Source of the DNA: Marinilabilia salmonicolor JCM 21150
GTDB lineage: Bacteria; Bacteroidota; Bacteroidia; Bacteroidales; Marinilabiliaceae
Length of the DNA: 64,000 nucleotides
Reading direction: 5' to 3'
Assembly (NCBI RefSeq): GCF_000259075.1
Contig: NZ_AJKI01000014.1
Coordinates: 40,574 to 104,573, forward strand
Positions 8,787 to 18,383 of the stretch are shown here, in pieces. Made by a program: the position numbers and the translations under genes. Within the stretch, counting starts at the first letter, position 1. The number at the start of each line of letters is the position of its first letter. Under the pieces are notes generated by a model. The model did no database searches. It was not told where the DNA came from and worked only from the letters and a program-made list of their open reading frames with translations.

Positions 8787-9428
8787 CTACTGCAAAAACG
8801 GATTGGATCTTTTCTCTTCTCCAATGGTAGTTTTAGGTCCATGCCCGGAATAAACAGTAACATCATCAGGTAAAATCAATAATTTTTCCCGAATACCATC
8901 AATCAATTCATGCTGGTTCCCTCCCGGAAGGTCTGAGCGACCGATGCTTCCCTTAAATAAAACATCTCCGGCAAGAAGAACTTTTTCTTCTGCACAATAA
9001 AAGGCAATGCCCCCGGGTGAATGTCCGGGAACATGGATGACTTCAAAAGATACATCACCCAGCTCGATGTGGTCGCCATGATTCAGATATCGGGCCGGAT
9101 AAGGAGGGTTCTCATTCAAATCCATTCCGAAGCCGGCAGCCATTTCTTTAGTGCGTTCCACTAAAAAAGCATCACCTTCATGCCCTATGGGTTCAAGTCC
9201 CCACTTTTTGGTAACAAACCCCGTACCCAGCACATGATCAACATGTAAATGTGTTTGAAGCAACAGTTGCGGACGAAGATTTAGTTCCTCAATTTTTTCA
9301 ACCAACCGCTCCTCTTCATGTGGGAAAAGCATTCCGGGATCCACGATTGCACAAACTCCACTATCCGTATATACCAAATAAGTATTTTCCTGAAAAGGGT
9401 TGAATACTAAACTTTCAACATGTATCAT
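8787..9428 (-). CDS. MBL-fold metallo-hydrolase, glyoxalase II-like
   Basis: 213 residues of the metallo-beta-lactamase fold. The metal motif is THLHVDH (HxHxDH), with GHSPGGI supplying the next His, LLAGDVLFKGSIGR the bridging Asp, and YSGHGPKTTIGEE the C-terminal His. It has the compact size and motif set of the YcbL/glyoxalase II-like group that hydrolyses thioesters such as S-lactoylglutathione or related bacillithiol-type substrates. It is probably cytoplasmic, as no signal peptide is seen. It follows pcm by 47 bases on the same strand and probably shares its transcript. The actual substrate cannot be read from sequence. Confidence 0.88.
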   Translation of the reverse strand: MIHVESLVFNPFQENTYLVYTDSGVCAIVDPGMLFPHEEERLVEKIEELNLRPQLLLQTHLHVDHVLGTGFVTKKWGLEPIGHEGDAFLVERTKEMAAGFGMDLNENPPYPARYLNHGDHIELGDVSFEVIHVPGHSPGGIAFYCAEEKVLLAGDVLFKGSIGRSDLPGGNQHELIDGIREKLLILPDDVTVYSGHGPKTTIGEEKRSNPFLQ

Positions 9429-9475
9429 AACAATTAGATCTTTCTGGTTCCTGTTTACACTAAAAAATGCGCTAT

Positions 9476-10129
9476 CTACTTTGCGATTCCTTTGAGCAGG
9501 GGCACAAAGGCAAAATCTCCAAAACTCTCCTGTTCGAAGTCATCTTCTGCTAAACGTTTAATTCGGATCATTGTTTGCGACTTCAGCCCCACAGGCAGCA
9601 CTATTATTCCTCCAACTGCAAGTTGAACCAGCAGCCCGGTCGGGACTGATTCAGCTCCGGCCGTAACAATAATCCGATCAAAAGGTGCTTCATCGGGCAA
9701 CCCAAGATTCCCGTCACCCAGAAAAAGTCTTATTTCCTTATAACCTGTTTTCCGAAGCAACGTTTGGGTCTTCTCATACAATTTTTTCTGTCGTTCCACC
9801 GAATAAACCTCAGCTCCCATCTCGGCAAGCACTGCTGCCTGATAGCCTGATCCGGTACCTATTTCCAGCACCTTACACCCGGGGGAAACCTCAAGCAAAC
9901 TACTCTGAAAGGCTACAGTATAAGGCTGGGAGATGGTTTGTCCCTGACCTATCGGAAAAGCTTTATCCTGATAGGCCAAATGAACAAAAGAAGGGTCCAT
10001 AAAAAGATGCCTGGGAACCCGGCCAATGGCTTCAAGTACCATCTTTTGAGTAATCCCCTTTTTTTCAACCTCTTTCACCAGACGATTTCGTAATCCCTGA
10101 TGCCGAAAAGAATCATTTACATTAAACAT
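9476..10129 (-). CDS. pcm: Protein-L-isoaspartate O-methyltransferase
   Basis: 217 residues. The SAM-binding motif I is KVLEIGTGSGYQAAVLAEMG, preceded by the family-specific GQGQTISQPYTVAFQ and followed by VYSVERQKKLYEKT. PFDRIIVTAGAESVPTGLLVQLAVGGIIVLPVG is the usual post-motif block. The enzyme methylates isoaspartyl residues in damaged proteins to start their repair. The length is normal. It lies first in a probable two-gene operon with the MBL hydrolase. A TAATTTTG -7 element is present about 100 bases upstream. Confidence 0.95.
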   Translation of the reverse strand: MFNVNDSFRHQGLRNRLVKEVEKKGITQKMVLEAIGRVPRHLFMDPSFVHLAYQDKAFPIGQGQTISQPYTVAFQSSLLEVSPGCKVLEIGTGSGYQAAVLAEMGAEVYSVERQKKLYEKTQTLLRKTGYKEIRLFLGDGNLGLPDEAPFDRIIVTAGAESVPTGLLVQLAVGGIIVLPVGLKSQTMIRIKRLAEDDFEQESFGDFAFVPLLKGIAK

Positions 10130-10227
10130 GGAACAAAAATAGCCTGATGACCGTAAGAAAACAAAAAAACATCTTCATTCTGATGCCGTTGGTCAAAAAA
10201 AAGACCTTTCACGATACAAAAGCATAC

Positions 10228-10235
10228 CAAAATTA
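10228..10235 (-). promoter_or_regulatory. Candidate -7 box for pcm
   Basis: The minus strand reads TAATTTTG, matching the Bacteroidota -7 consensus TAnnTTTG, 99 bases before the pcm start. A good -33 TTTG at 19-base spacing is not seen. Confidence 0.45.
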
Positions 10236-10645
10236 GGAACTATACGTACTTCTTATTGTAAATTGTAATTGAGAAACCAACCTTTAACCCGGAACATTGA
10301 CCTCGTCGAACTTCGTTTAATAAATTTTTGTTAGGATGTTCAACTGCTGGATAGATGCATGCATTGTCAGGAAAATTGATTTAAAAAGTTTTAATTATCC
10401 CCCATCAATTTTCTTTACGACTGCCTTTTTCAACCTGACATCTAAAACACTTACATCCAAGACCCATAAACATAAATTAGACATTGTCAATAAAACAGCT
10501 TTTATAACCTGAGAAATCCTCCCCATAGATTAAGAAACTGTTTTAGTTTTTATGAAAATCACGGAAGAGATGCATTGCTCTATATTTTGAAAGTATATAA
10601 TCCCAGACAGACAACGCAGAACATCCGACCAAACATTATCTGTGA
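10236..10645. other. Gene-free spacer between pcm and the sugar transferase
   Basis: About 410 bases upstream of both divergent genes. No ORF, RNA gene or strong palindrome was recognised. It presumably holds the promoter of the sugar transferase, for which TATATTTTG-like sequence near 10580-10590 is a weak candidate. Confidence 0.4.
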
Positions 10646-11746
10646 ATGAAGTTTACCAATAAAAAAACAAAAAAGAGTTCAGCCCGAACTCTTTCAATCT
10701 TGTTTTTTCAGGAGACGAAAGAGAGTATACTGAAGAGCCTTCAGGAATACATTGAATGGAATCATTTTACGCAGACTCAATATTTCAACACTCATCCACT
10801 ACCTTTAAAATTCAAATACTCGGGAGACGTGACCGATTTTCAGCAATCGTTTCCGCAAAAACCTACGCATGAATTATTTGTGGTGGGCACCCCTCCGGAC
10901 GGACTGGTTTCGCACGAAATATTGCTTACATTAAAACTCTCGGGTGCCATCATAAAACTTATTCCTGCAGAAATAGATCTTCTTACCGGACTTGTAGAAA
11001 TAAGCCACATCCATGACATTCCGCACATAAAGCTCTTTCCCGATAAAATCGGTACAACTCAAAAATACCTGAAAAAACTTTTGGCCATTTTCATTTCCAT
11101 TCCGGGAATTATCCTGACCGGACTCATGTTGCCGTTAATTACCCTGCTGATCAAAACGACCTCCCGGGGACCTGTACTTTACAGACAAAAGAGACTGGGT
11201 AAAAATGCCCGACCTTTTACGCTTTATAAATTTCGGACCATGCGAGCCGATGCAGAAAAAGATGGCCCTCAGCTGTCAGGAGACCATGACACGAGAATTA
11301 CCCGGACCGGGAAATTCCTCAGATACTGGCACATTGACGAGTTGCCTCAATTCTGGAACATTCTCAAAGGGGACATGGCATTGGTAGGCCCCCGACCGGA
11401 ACGCCCTTTCTTTGCACATTTTTTATCTCAGAAAATCCCTTACTACAAAGTCATTTATCAGCAGAAACCGGGACTTACCTCTCTGGGAATGATAAAATAT
11501 GGTTATGCAAGCAATACAGAAGAGATGACAGATCGCCTGTTCTATGACATTGTCTATCTTAACAATCCATCCCTCGCGATGGATTCCAGAATACTATTGA
11601 GCACCATCCGTTACCTGGCACTAAAGATATTTTACAGCCCATCAGAAAAGAGACGAGAGAAAAGACAGGATGAACTGAAAACGCTTACGTCAAGTAATGA
11701 CCCCATTGTACGATGGTTGTCCTTTCAAAACAAAGTAAATGGTTAG
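10646..11746 (+). CDS. Polyprenyl-phosphate sugar-1-phosphate transferase family protein (WcaJ/PglC-like)
   Basis: 366 residues. The C-terminal half is a bacterial sugar transferase domain: one hydrophobic hairpin (about 146-172), then RGPVLYRQKRLGKNARPF, LYKFRTMRADAE, LRYWHIDELPQFWNILKGDM and LVGPRPERP. Such enzymes move a sugar-1-phosphate from a nucleotide sugar to undecaprenyl phosphate to start a surface polysaccharide or glycan. The N-terminal 140 residues are soluble and not recognised; they are shorter than the four-helix region of WcaJ. No glycosyltransferase or flippase lies next to it, so it stands alone among starch genes. The acceptor pathway is unknown. Confidence 0.88.
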   Translation: MKFTNKKTKKSSARTLSILFFQETKESILKSLQEYIEWNHFTQTQYFNTHPLPLKFKYSGDVTDFQQSFPQKPTHELFVVGTPPDGLVSHEILLTLKLSGAIIKLIPAEIDLLTGLVEISHIHDIPHIKLFPDKIGTTQKYLKKLLAIFISIPGIILTGLMLPLITLLIKTTSRGPVLYRQKRLGKNARPFTLYKFRTMRADAEKDGPQLSGDHDTRITRTGKFLRYWHIDELPQFWNILKGDMALVGPRPERPFFAHFLSQKIPYYKVIYQQKPGLTSLGMIKYGYASNTEEMTDRLFYDIVYLNNPSLAMDSRILLSTIRYLALKIFYSPSEKRREKRQDELKTLTSSNDPIVRWLSFQNKVNG

Positions 11747-11765
11747 TGTTTAAGCCTTAACCAAC

Positions 11766-11795
11766 AAAAAAGGCCGGAATTTTCCGACCTTTTTT
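11766..11795. terminator. Bidirectional terminator between convergent genes
   Basis: Arms AAAAAAGGCCGGAA and TTCCGACCTTTTTT form a 14-base stem with one mismatch and T-runs on both strands. It sits between the sugar transferase stop (11746) and the stop of the minus-strand GH13 gene (11821). Confidence 0.8.
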
Positions 11796-11820
11796 GACTA
11801 TGAAAAATTGAATCTGCGTG

Positions 11821-14607
11821 TTATTCTTTAATTATTTTATGCCAGGAAGAACTGTCCTTGCCGGTTGAAATCTCCATAAGGTATAAACCGGTGGCCAGCG
11901 ATGACAAATCATAAGAGTTCTTTCCTTCTGCTGACTCCTCAAACACAACTCTGCCGGAGAAATCATATACCACAACTCCTGAGACTTGTTGATTCCCCAA
12001 AGTTTCAATATAGATTTTATTTTCAACCGGATTTGGGAAAACGCTTGTCCCGTTCGCATTCTCAAAAACGTCGGGCCCGGTGGATGTCACATTCCTGAAA
12101 CCCGGCAACTTTTCTGACGTGTAAAGAACAAATTCTCCGGGGCGAAGTGAGATCATCATATTCTCATTAGTAACATTAATGCTGTCGCCCTGGAAATGAT
12201 TGTACCACCATCCAGTGCGACTGAAAAAAGCCTCTTTACTTCCTTTTTCCAGTCCGAAATTTCCAACCAGACGTACATCAACCTCTGTGCCGTTTAAAGC
12301 AATTCGTTTTAGAGCTCCGGAGACGTCCATTCCAAAGTCAGCTGTTGAGAAAACTTCATGGGTCTTCCGAAGCTGAATCATTTCAGCATAGAAGTTCCAC
12401 AACGACTCCCGGGCATAATCCTCCAGGTAATCCCACTTTGGTGGCTTTTGCCCAAGACGCCCTCCATCATCAATACTCACATCATAACCCAGTTCGCCAA
12501 ATTGCCAGATCATTTTAGGACCGGGAATTGACATCAGGAAGGTAGAAGCCATAGCAGAGCGCAGCAGAGCAGTTTCAAGCTCACGAACATCATAACCATT
12601 GGAAGAGTCTCCAAAATTAAGGGCCCTGTACATCACCCGCTCTTCGTCATGACTCTCCATATAAGCCACCACATTGGGAAAATCCCATCCGCGTTGTTGA
12701 TAGGAAGCCCATGAAAAGTCTGATTTGCCGTCAGAATTATAGCCCATCACCCCTTCGCTAAAGGGATGATTCATATTGCCCCACAAAAGTATTCCATGAT
12801 CAGCAAGAACACGTTCTTCCGAATTATCTGACAAATGCTCAAATATAACTATGGCATCCGAATTTCTTTCCCAAATCTCATTGGTCATCCTTTTTAAAAT
12901 CCCAATCCGACTGGCATCATAATCGCTGGCCCATGAATTGGTGCCATAAGGAGTATTGGTAAAACCCTTGGTGAAGTCAAACCGAAAACCGTCAATTCTG
13001 AATTCAGACATCCAGTATGAGTTAATGCTGTCAATTAGTTCACGGGTATATGCACTTTCATGGTTAAAATCATACCCCCATTGCGCAGCGGTATTTTCCA
13101 TATTGTGATCACGGTTGTACCAGGGATTATTCGCGGCGGGTTTTTCTCCATCCCAATACATTCTTACAAGAGGAGACTGGCCAAAACTATGATTCAGAAC
13201 CATATCCATAATAACAGCAATACCTCTAGCATGACATTCATCCACAAACTCTTTATAATCATTTACAGTACCATAAGCTTTATCCGTAGCAAAATAGAAA
13301 GAAGGATTGTATCCCCAGCTGTCATTTCCCTCAAATTCGTTGAATGGCATCAATTCGATGGCATTTACGCCCAATCGTTGCAGATAGTCCAGGGTGTCGG
13401 TCACTGTTTTGATGTCCTGTGCTGAAGTAAAATCACGAATCAGCAATTCATAAATCACCAAATCTTCAGAGGCGGGAGCGACAAAGTCAGCTGTTTTCCA
13501 TACATACTCATCCGGAGTAGTCGTAAAAACAGAAACAATACCATCTGCCCCCTTAGCTGTGGGATAAGGCTTGAGCCCGGGATAAATATCTTCAGGAATA
13601 TATCGGTCATTCCAGGGATCCAGTACTTTATTGGTATAAGGATCAGCCACTTTCACTTCCCCGTCAATATAATACTGATAGGCGTATTCTTCTCCGGCTG
13701 TAAGTCCCGTAGTAGTCAACCAGAAAAACTCCCCATCCTTTTTCATTTGAGCATCAGGACGAGGTTCCCAATTATTGAAATCGCCCAAAACGTACACAAA
13801 CTCCTTTTCAGGTGCCTGAAGAAGCAAAGTTACTGTGTTCTCGTCGATGATATTGACTCCGTTTTTCAATCCTTCCGGCCGTGGTTCTGCAACCACAGGT
13901 TCCTGGATATAAAAATTAACCGTATCGGCATCGGTTTCTGTTCCTGCTGAAGCCACCAATATCAGTTGATGACTGCCCTCATTCGGAGCATTGAAAGAAT
14001 AAGTCAACTCACCCGAGGTGGAAGTCTCTACGGATGCATCATCGAGATAAAGCTCCAGTGTTTCGGCATCCTGTCCCTGCCCGGTCACATTAATCAAAGC
14101 ACCCGGACTGAAAAGAGTACCATCGGCAGGTTCGGCCAATAAGGCGGTCAATCCGGAAGAATAAACATCAACCATGATGTCTTTACCGCCTTCATCCTTA
14201 CCTTCTTTCCAGCTACCATTCACCTCAGCCTCACTTCTGAATACAAAAGCCATTTTCAGGATCTCTTCCCCATCGGGAACCCCATAATAACTCCTGAGAT
14301 CAGGAGTGATTGCCAACTCATAGGTGTTTTCGGCAACCCTGGTCAGTTTTGCTTTTTCAACATTCACCCCCCAGTCGGCCACCACATATTTCCAATCCGA
14401 ATCACCAGTACTTTCACTGGTAATAACACCTGTGTGGGCATAAACATCCCCTGTATAATCCTCCAGTCCTCCTGTACCCTGAGTAGCATCAAATGTTACT
14501 ACAATCTCACTTCCTTCGACAGGGATTGCAGGTTGAGTTGAAACTACCTGAGCCGATACCCAGGTAGTTACAAACCCTATGAACATGAAAAAAAAGAGTC
14601 GCTTCAT
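11821..14607 (-). CDS. T9SS-secreted multidomain GH13 amylase/pullulanase-like enzyme with CBM48-like module
   Basis: The open frame starts at 14628, but the signal peptide begins at the eighth residue (MKRLFFFMFIGFVTTW), so I take 14607. Residue numbers here count from 14628. Order: signal (8-27); beta-rich N-domain (28-160, not assigned); Ig-like segment (about 165-245); CBM48-like E-set domain (about 265-350, FVYVLGDFNNWEPRPDAQM); GH13 barrel (about 390-780); T9SS type A sorting domain (862-935, SVFPNPVENK to IIKE). Catalytic motifs are DMVLNH (475-480), GFRFDFTKG (D551), IFEHLSD (E597) and MESHD (H660, D661), all intact. It should act on extracellular branched alpha-glucan, but the linkage preference cannot be read safely. 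It is separated from the susE terminator by a repeat-bearing spacer and probably has its own promoter. Confidence 0.9.
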   Translation of the reverse strand: MKRLFFFMFIGFVTTWVSAQVVSTQPAIPVEGSEIVVTFDATQGTGGLEDYTGDVYAHTGVITSESTGDSDWKYVVADWGVNVEKAKLTRVAENTYELAITPDLRSYYGVPDGEEILKMAFVFRSEAEVNGSWKEGKDEGGKDIMVDVYSSGLTALLAEPADGTLFSPGALINVTGQGQDAETLELYLDDASVETSTSGELTYSFNAPNEGSHQLILVASAGTETDADTVNFYIQEPVVAEPRPEGLKNGVNIIDENTVTLLLQAPEKEFVYVLGDFNNWEPRPDAQMKKDGEFFWLTTTGLTAGEEYAYQYYIDGEVKVADPYTNKVLDPWNDRYIPEDIYPGLKPYPTAKGADGIVSVFTTTPDEYVWKTADFVAPASEDLVIYELLIRDFTSAQDIKTVTDTLDYLQRLGVNAIELMPFNEFEGNDSWGYNPSFYFATDKAYGTVNDYKEFVDECHARGIAVIMDMVLNHSFGQSPLVRMYWDGEKPAANNPWYNRDHNMENTAAQWGYDFNHESAYTRELIDSINSYWMSEFRIDGFRFDFTKGFTNTPYGTNSWASDYDASRIGILKRMTNEIWERNSDAIVIFEHLSDNSEERVLADHGILLWGNMNHPFSEGVMGYNSDGKSDFSWASYQQRGWDFPNVVAYMESHDEERVMYRALNFGDSSNGYDVRELETALLRSAMASTFLMSIPGPKMIWQFGELGYDVSIDDGGRLGQKPPKWDYLEDYARESLWNFYAEMIQLRKTHEVFSTADFGMDVSGALKRIALNGTEVDVRLVGNFGLEKGSKEAFFSRTGWWYNHFQGDSINVTNENMMISLRPGEFVLYTSEKLPGFRNVTSTGPDVFENANGTSVFPNPVENKIYIETLGNQQVSGVVVYDFSGRVVFEESAEGKNSYDLSSLATGLYLMEISTGKDSSSWHKIIKE

Positions 14608-14777
14608 ATTTTTTATTTTGTATTTCAAATTTCAGAATCCTATTAAACCTCAAATTCACTTCAGGTAAATCCTTAATTACAACTTCCAATATCAGAACAA
14701 TCCTCTCAAACAGGATGGATTCATACGATAAAATTTATTTTTAAAGCTTGAAAGTATCTGTCATAATTTTATTTGGT

Positions 14778-14791
14778 GACACTTAAGTGTC
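14778..14791. promoter_or_regulatory. 14-bp perfect palindrome upstream of the GH13 gene (possible operator)
   Basis: GACACTTAAGTGTC lies 170 bases upstream of the GH13 start and differs from the LacI-type palindromes at the susC genes. It may be a binding site for another regulator. The evidence is symmetry and position only. Confidence 0.35.
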
Positions 14792-14858
14792 GTATCATTA
14801 TCATTTTAAAAGAATCAGTCCCAAACACATCTTAATTGTTCAAAATAAAACAAGTAAA

Positions 14859-15073
14859 TAGTGTTTGTCTATAAAGTCCAACTTCTGCGTTGTTACTCAA
14901 AATCTAAATCCTCAAACACATTAGTATTCTACGGTTTAAGTTTTTCACACGTTTTGAATTTGAACTTTCTATCTCAACCACATGAAAAACGCTTAGTTAA
15001 TAGTCAAGTGTCTGGTCAGAAAATGCCAGTTGAAAGGCCAGCGAAGCAAATGGTACTTTATCGACAGACACTA
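14859..15073. mobile_element. MITE-like element, family II, copy 1 (modules A+B)
   Basis: Terminal inverted repeats TAGTGTTTGTCTATAAAGT (14859-14877) and ACTTTATCGACAGACACTA (15055-15073) match at 17 of 19 positions. TAAATA occurs on both sides, overlapping the end bases, and looks like a target duplication. The left half (module A, CAACTTCTGCGTTGTT onward) recurs at 22495-22640 and 37240-37440. The right half (module B, GGTCAGAAAATGCCAGTTG) recurs at 22231-22494 and 32791-32965. The 100-residue ORF across it is a by-product of the repeat. Confidence 0.8.
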
Positions 15074-15239
15074 AATAATCCTCAGATCATACAGAAAAAC
15101 ACCTTCATTTTAGTTTTTACGTTCTTTCACTTCAGTGACAATAACTCCCCGCTCGAATCATAACAACTGACAACCTTTTGATTTACAAACAACAAAATAT
15201 CATTCATTTTCTTGAAAAAATAAAGCTATGCTCGTAAAC

Positions 15240-15276
15240 AAAAAACACGGACCCGGAGAATACTCCGGATCCGTGG
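15240..15276 (-). terminator. Terminator of the susC1-D1-E1 operon
   Basis: On the minus strand the hairpin CACGGATCCGGAG/CTCCGGGTCCGTG with a four-base loop is followed by a T-run, 14 bases after the susE1 stop. Confidence 0.85.
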
Positions 15277-15289
15277 TGTAAAACTTGAT

Positions 15290-16798
15290 TTATTGTAATG
15301 TAATTGATCCTGTACTATCCTTGAAGTTAAGATCAATTTTATATGTACCTGCTTCCACAGCGACAGGCTCCTGATCTCCACCGGTACCTCTGAATTCAAT
15401 ATTACCACTATATATCATAAATTCAGACTGCCACCAATCCCCAACCTCAAAGTAAGAATGCCCGGCATACATTCTAAGGTTGGCACCAAGCAGAGGCCCT
15501 TCATAGGTAATCACCTCATTGGCATTATCAACGGTAAAGAGGTAATCTGTATTTCCTCCATCCCAACTACCAATGGCATCACCAATCAGGTAAATCTCGG
15601 GATCTTGCACTGAAATCTTTTCAGCATCCAGGTCAACAACAACCATATAATATCCGCTTTCGGCAGGAGCAACAATATTATCTGACCCCTTGCTGTATTC
15701 TCCGTTCCCCAGGTCTTCAGCGGCTCCAAAATCACCTTTCCATTCTCTCTGTGGGGCAAACTTAAAATTACCTCCACCTTCAAGCCAAACAATTTTCCAA
15801 AACATGTTTGGATGTGAATTAACAGGAACCATAGGAGCATCTGTCAGATCCCATTGCCATCCGTCGGGTGTTCCATCGCTATCAGAATCATCCATATTCA
15901 GAGCATCACCTACCATAAATAAAGTTTCCGGATATTCAGCAACTTCCACATCCGCTGTCTTTTCAGTAGTGAATGAATCAGCTCCACGAGCATTCCACAC
16001 ATACTTAACAGTATATATTCCGTTCTCAGACCAGGAAAAATTGTCTCCACCTGATTCCAATTCATCAACACTACCGCCAAAATTAGTATTCACGGTTACA
16101 CCTTTGTTTCCTTCACCCAGGTCCAATTCTTCATCAAGAAAAATTTTCCATCCTCCTGAGTAACGCAGTTTAAACGTTCCTTCAAGGAGTTCAACACCTT
16201 CTTGACGAAATACCACAGAGTCAAGACTGAAAGTTTCCATGGTTAACTCTGTATCACCAGACCAGCCACCGGGAGTTGCATCACCTATGAGGCCCCATTT
16301 AACCTCCGACACAGAAACTTTACCCACTTCCTCATCGAAAACAACATGATATAAACCATCATTAGGCACCGTAAAAGCTGTTGAAGTTTTCACCAAAGAA
16401 CCTTTTCGCAGTGAAGCCCCTTTGGGCTCATCACCATGTCTTTCTTCATCAGGAATCTCGGCAAAATCATCACCGGGTCCCCACATGTTATTATCAGCAC
16501 CTTCAACGGTAAGAATATTGAAGCCTTCCTGTCCTTGTTTTACAGCAATATAGATTTCAAAAAGGGATGCACGTTCTTCCTGAAGCACCTCATTCTTAGC
16601 CATTCTAAGACGAGCTGCAGATTCCGTTTCCTCAAAAACAATTCCGGAACCAATAATGTACATTCCATCCAAAGAAGGAACATCCTTGGTGCTGTTCAGA
16701 ATTATTTGCTCATAATCTTTGTCCTCCTCACACGAGGAAAACATCATAACTGCCCCGATAGTCAGGAACAACCACTTCGATATATTTTTTATTTTCAT
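15290..16798 (-). CDS. SusE/SusF-like outer-membrane starch-binding lipoprotein
   Basis: 502 residues with a lipoprotein signal (MKIKNISKWLFLTIGAVMMF, lipobox FSSC). Several repeated beta-domains of SusE/SusF type follow: LIGDATPGGW with ELTMETFSLDS, then LFMVGDALN with DGWQWDLTDAPM and FWKIVWLEGGGNFKFAPQ, then YLIGDAIGSWDGG with LRMYAG and EFMIYSGNIEFRG. Such proteins sit on the cell surface and bind starch through aromatic arcs, helping capture glucan for SusCD. It is the last gene of susC1-D1-E1 and is followed by a strong terminator. It is longer than the partner in the second operon (351 residues), which has fewer binding domains. Confidence 0.88.
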   Translation of the reverse strand: MKIKNISKWLFLTIGAVMMFSSCEEDKDYEQIILNSTKDVPSLDGMYIIGSGIVFEETESAARLRMAKNEVLQEERASLFEIYIAVKQGQEGFNILTVEGADNNMWGPGDDFAEIPDEERHGDEPKGASLRKGSLVKTSTAFTVPNDGLYHVVFDEEVGKVSVSEVKWGLIGDATPGGWSGDTELTMETFSLDSVVFRQEGVELLEGTFKLRYSGGWKIFLDEELDLGEGNKGVTVNTNFGGSVDELESGGDNFSWSENGIYTVKYVWNARGADSFTTEKTADVEVAEYPETLFMVGDALNMDDSDSDGTPDGWQWDLTDAPMVPVNSHPNMFWKIVWLEGGGNFKFAPQREWKGDFGAAEDLGNGEYSKGSDNIVAPAESGYYMVVVDLDAEKISVQDPEIYLIGDAIGSWDGGNTDYLFTVDNANEVITYEGPLLGANLRMYAGHSYFEVGDWWQSEFMIYSGNIEFRGTGGDQEPVAVEAGTYKIDLNFKDSTGSITLQ

Positions 16799-16829
16799 AA
16801 TATTTCAATTTTATGATTTTAGCAGAAAC

Positions 16830-18371
16830 CTATTTGGGTTCTTCCAATAAGTTTGGATTTGCATCTGAAGCCCATTTGGGAATCGGGAAAGTAGAAACGC
16901 CAACTTTAGCCTCTTTTTCCCACCATTGTTTTTCAAACTCCCCAAACCGGATTAAATCCTGACGGCGATGACCTTCCAGCCACAATTCACGTCCACGTTC
17001 ATCCAATAAATCATCCAATGAAGCACCAATAATATCATCGACTCCTGCTCTGTCTCTTATTTCGTTGATTAAATCATCCCCATCTCCAGGGTTTCCGAGA
17101 CGAATCTGAGTTTCAGCTTTCATCAGTTTTGCATCAGTAATCCTAAACAATGGAAAATCATTACTCAAACTTTCTTTTGCACCATTGGCAATTTCAAATT
17201 TTTTCATGCGTGCTCCACCAAATTTAACATATGCATAACCATCCACATCGGTGGTCATCCATAAATTCTGTAGCTTAGGCAAGATATAAACCTGCTTATC
17301 ATCGTCCAGTTCACTATAGAATGGTTCATCTCCTGTCCATCCGGGATTATCGTCATCAATGAGTGGTTCTCCACCCTGAGTGTACTGAGGGCCCCAGATC
17401 ATCCAGGATGTCTTTCGAAGATCATTCTCCTCATACAAGTCAAACTGCATTGGAGTTGCGGCAAAACCATTCCACGGTCCCACTGCCATACCAAAGGTTT
17501 TATTATGTAAGTAATGCAACGAACGCATGTGCAATCTGAACCCCTGATAAGTATCCTCGTCAAAGGGAATAGAGAAAATGATTTCAGAGGAATTCTCATT
17601 CTGCGTGGCAAAAGGAGACATTAAATCTGTGGCCATTGCATAAGGACCCGCTAAAACTTCATCCAGTGCATCAGAGGCTTCCTGCCACTGAGGTGTACCG
17701 GTGTAAACCTCGGCATTCAGGTATAACTTGGCCAACAGCATATAAGCCATATATTGGTTCGCCAGATACTTCTTGTCGGATGCCTCCAGTAATGAAACAT
17801 TGGCCTCCAACTCTGTAACCAGATTATTAAAAACATCTTCCCTTGATATCTTAAAAGGTTGTTCCGGTGCATCTTTTGCTGATGTCAGGTATGGAATATC
17901 CCCATAATTATCCATCAACAAATAGTAATAGAAAGCTCTCATTGTTTCAACCTCGGCAATCACCTTCTTAACATCATCCGTTTGTTCAAACGTTTTGAGC
18001 CGATCAATAACCTGATTACTACGAGTTACACCATCATAGAGGTTAGACCACATATTATTAACAGCGTCAACATCATTCGACCATGTATGTTGATGCAATA
18101 CCCGCCATTTACCGCCATCATCCCAGTCGGTATCACGAGTTGGAGCACAATATCCGTCACCAGTGATAATTTGAGCCAAATACCAATAACCCTGATCATC
18201 AATCAGATCTTTCAGTTTAGAGTAAGCGTCCACAGACAAACTGGCTATTTGCCCTTCATTTTCAGGATATTGATCCGCAGGAATCGACTCATAAAGTTCC
18301 TCATCCAAATCTGTACACCCAATTCCTGCGAAAAGAGCAAACAGCAGAGGTAATATAATATATTTTTTCAT
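16830..18371 (-). CDS. SusD/RagB family glycan-binding lipoprotein (first operon)
   Basis: 513 residues with a lipoprotein signal (MKKYIILPLLFALFAGIGC, lipobox AGIGC). The body has SusD features: VNNMWSNLYDGVTRSNQVID, an early TPR-like helical region with ETMRAFYYYLLMDNYGDIPY, LAKLYLNAEVYTG, and the C-terminal LINEIRDRAG and DERGRELWLEGHRRQDLIRF. It forms the lid of the SusCD import complex at the outer surface and binds oligosaccharide. It lies 12 bases after susC1 and 31 bases before susE1, so all three are co-transcribed. Specificity for alpha-glucan is inferred from the neighbours. Confidence 0.95.
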   Translation of the reverse strand: MKKYIILPLLFALFAGIGCTDLDEELYESIPADQYPENEGQIASLSVDAYSKLKDLIDDQGYWYLAQIITGDGYCAPTRDTDWDDGGKWRVLHQHTWSNDVDAVNNMWSNLYDGVTRSNQVIDRLKTFEQTDDVKKVIAEVETMRAFYYYLLMDNYGDIPYLTSAKDAPEQPFKISREDVFNNLVTELEANVSLLEASDKKYLANQYMAYMLLAKLYLNAEVYTGTPQWQEASDALDEVLAGPYAMATDLMSPFATQNENSSEIIFSIPFDEDTYQGFRLHMRSLHYLHNKTFGMAVGPWNGFAATPMQFDLYEENDLRKTSWMIWGPQYTQGGEPLIDDDNPGWTGDEPFYSELDDDKQVYILPKLQNLWMTTDVDGYAYVKFGGARMKKFEIANGAKESLSNDFPLFRITDAKLMKAETQIRLGNPGDGDDLINEIRDRAGVDDIIGASLDDLLDERGRELWLEGHRRQDLIRFGEFEKQWWEKEAKVGVSTFPIPKWASDANPNLLEEPK

Positions 18372-18383
18372 AATTGTTCTTTT

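Noticed and set aside
14861..15163. 100-residue ORF with KSKSSN and FSHVLNLNFLSQ
   Set aside because: It shares its peptide with ORFs at 22524-22796 and 37381-37578 only because all three lie in family II repeats; no signal of coding constraint or family is seen.
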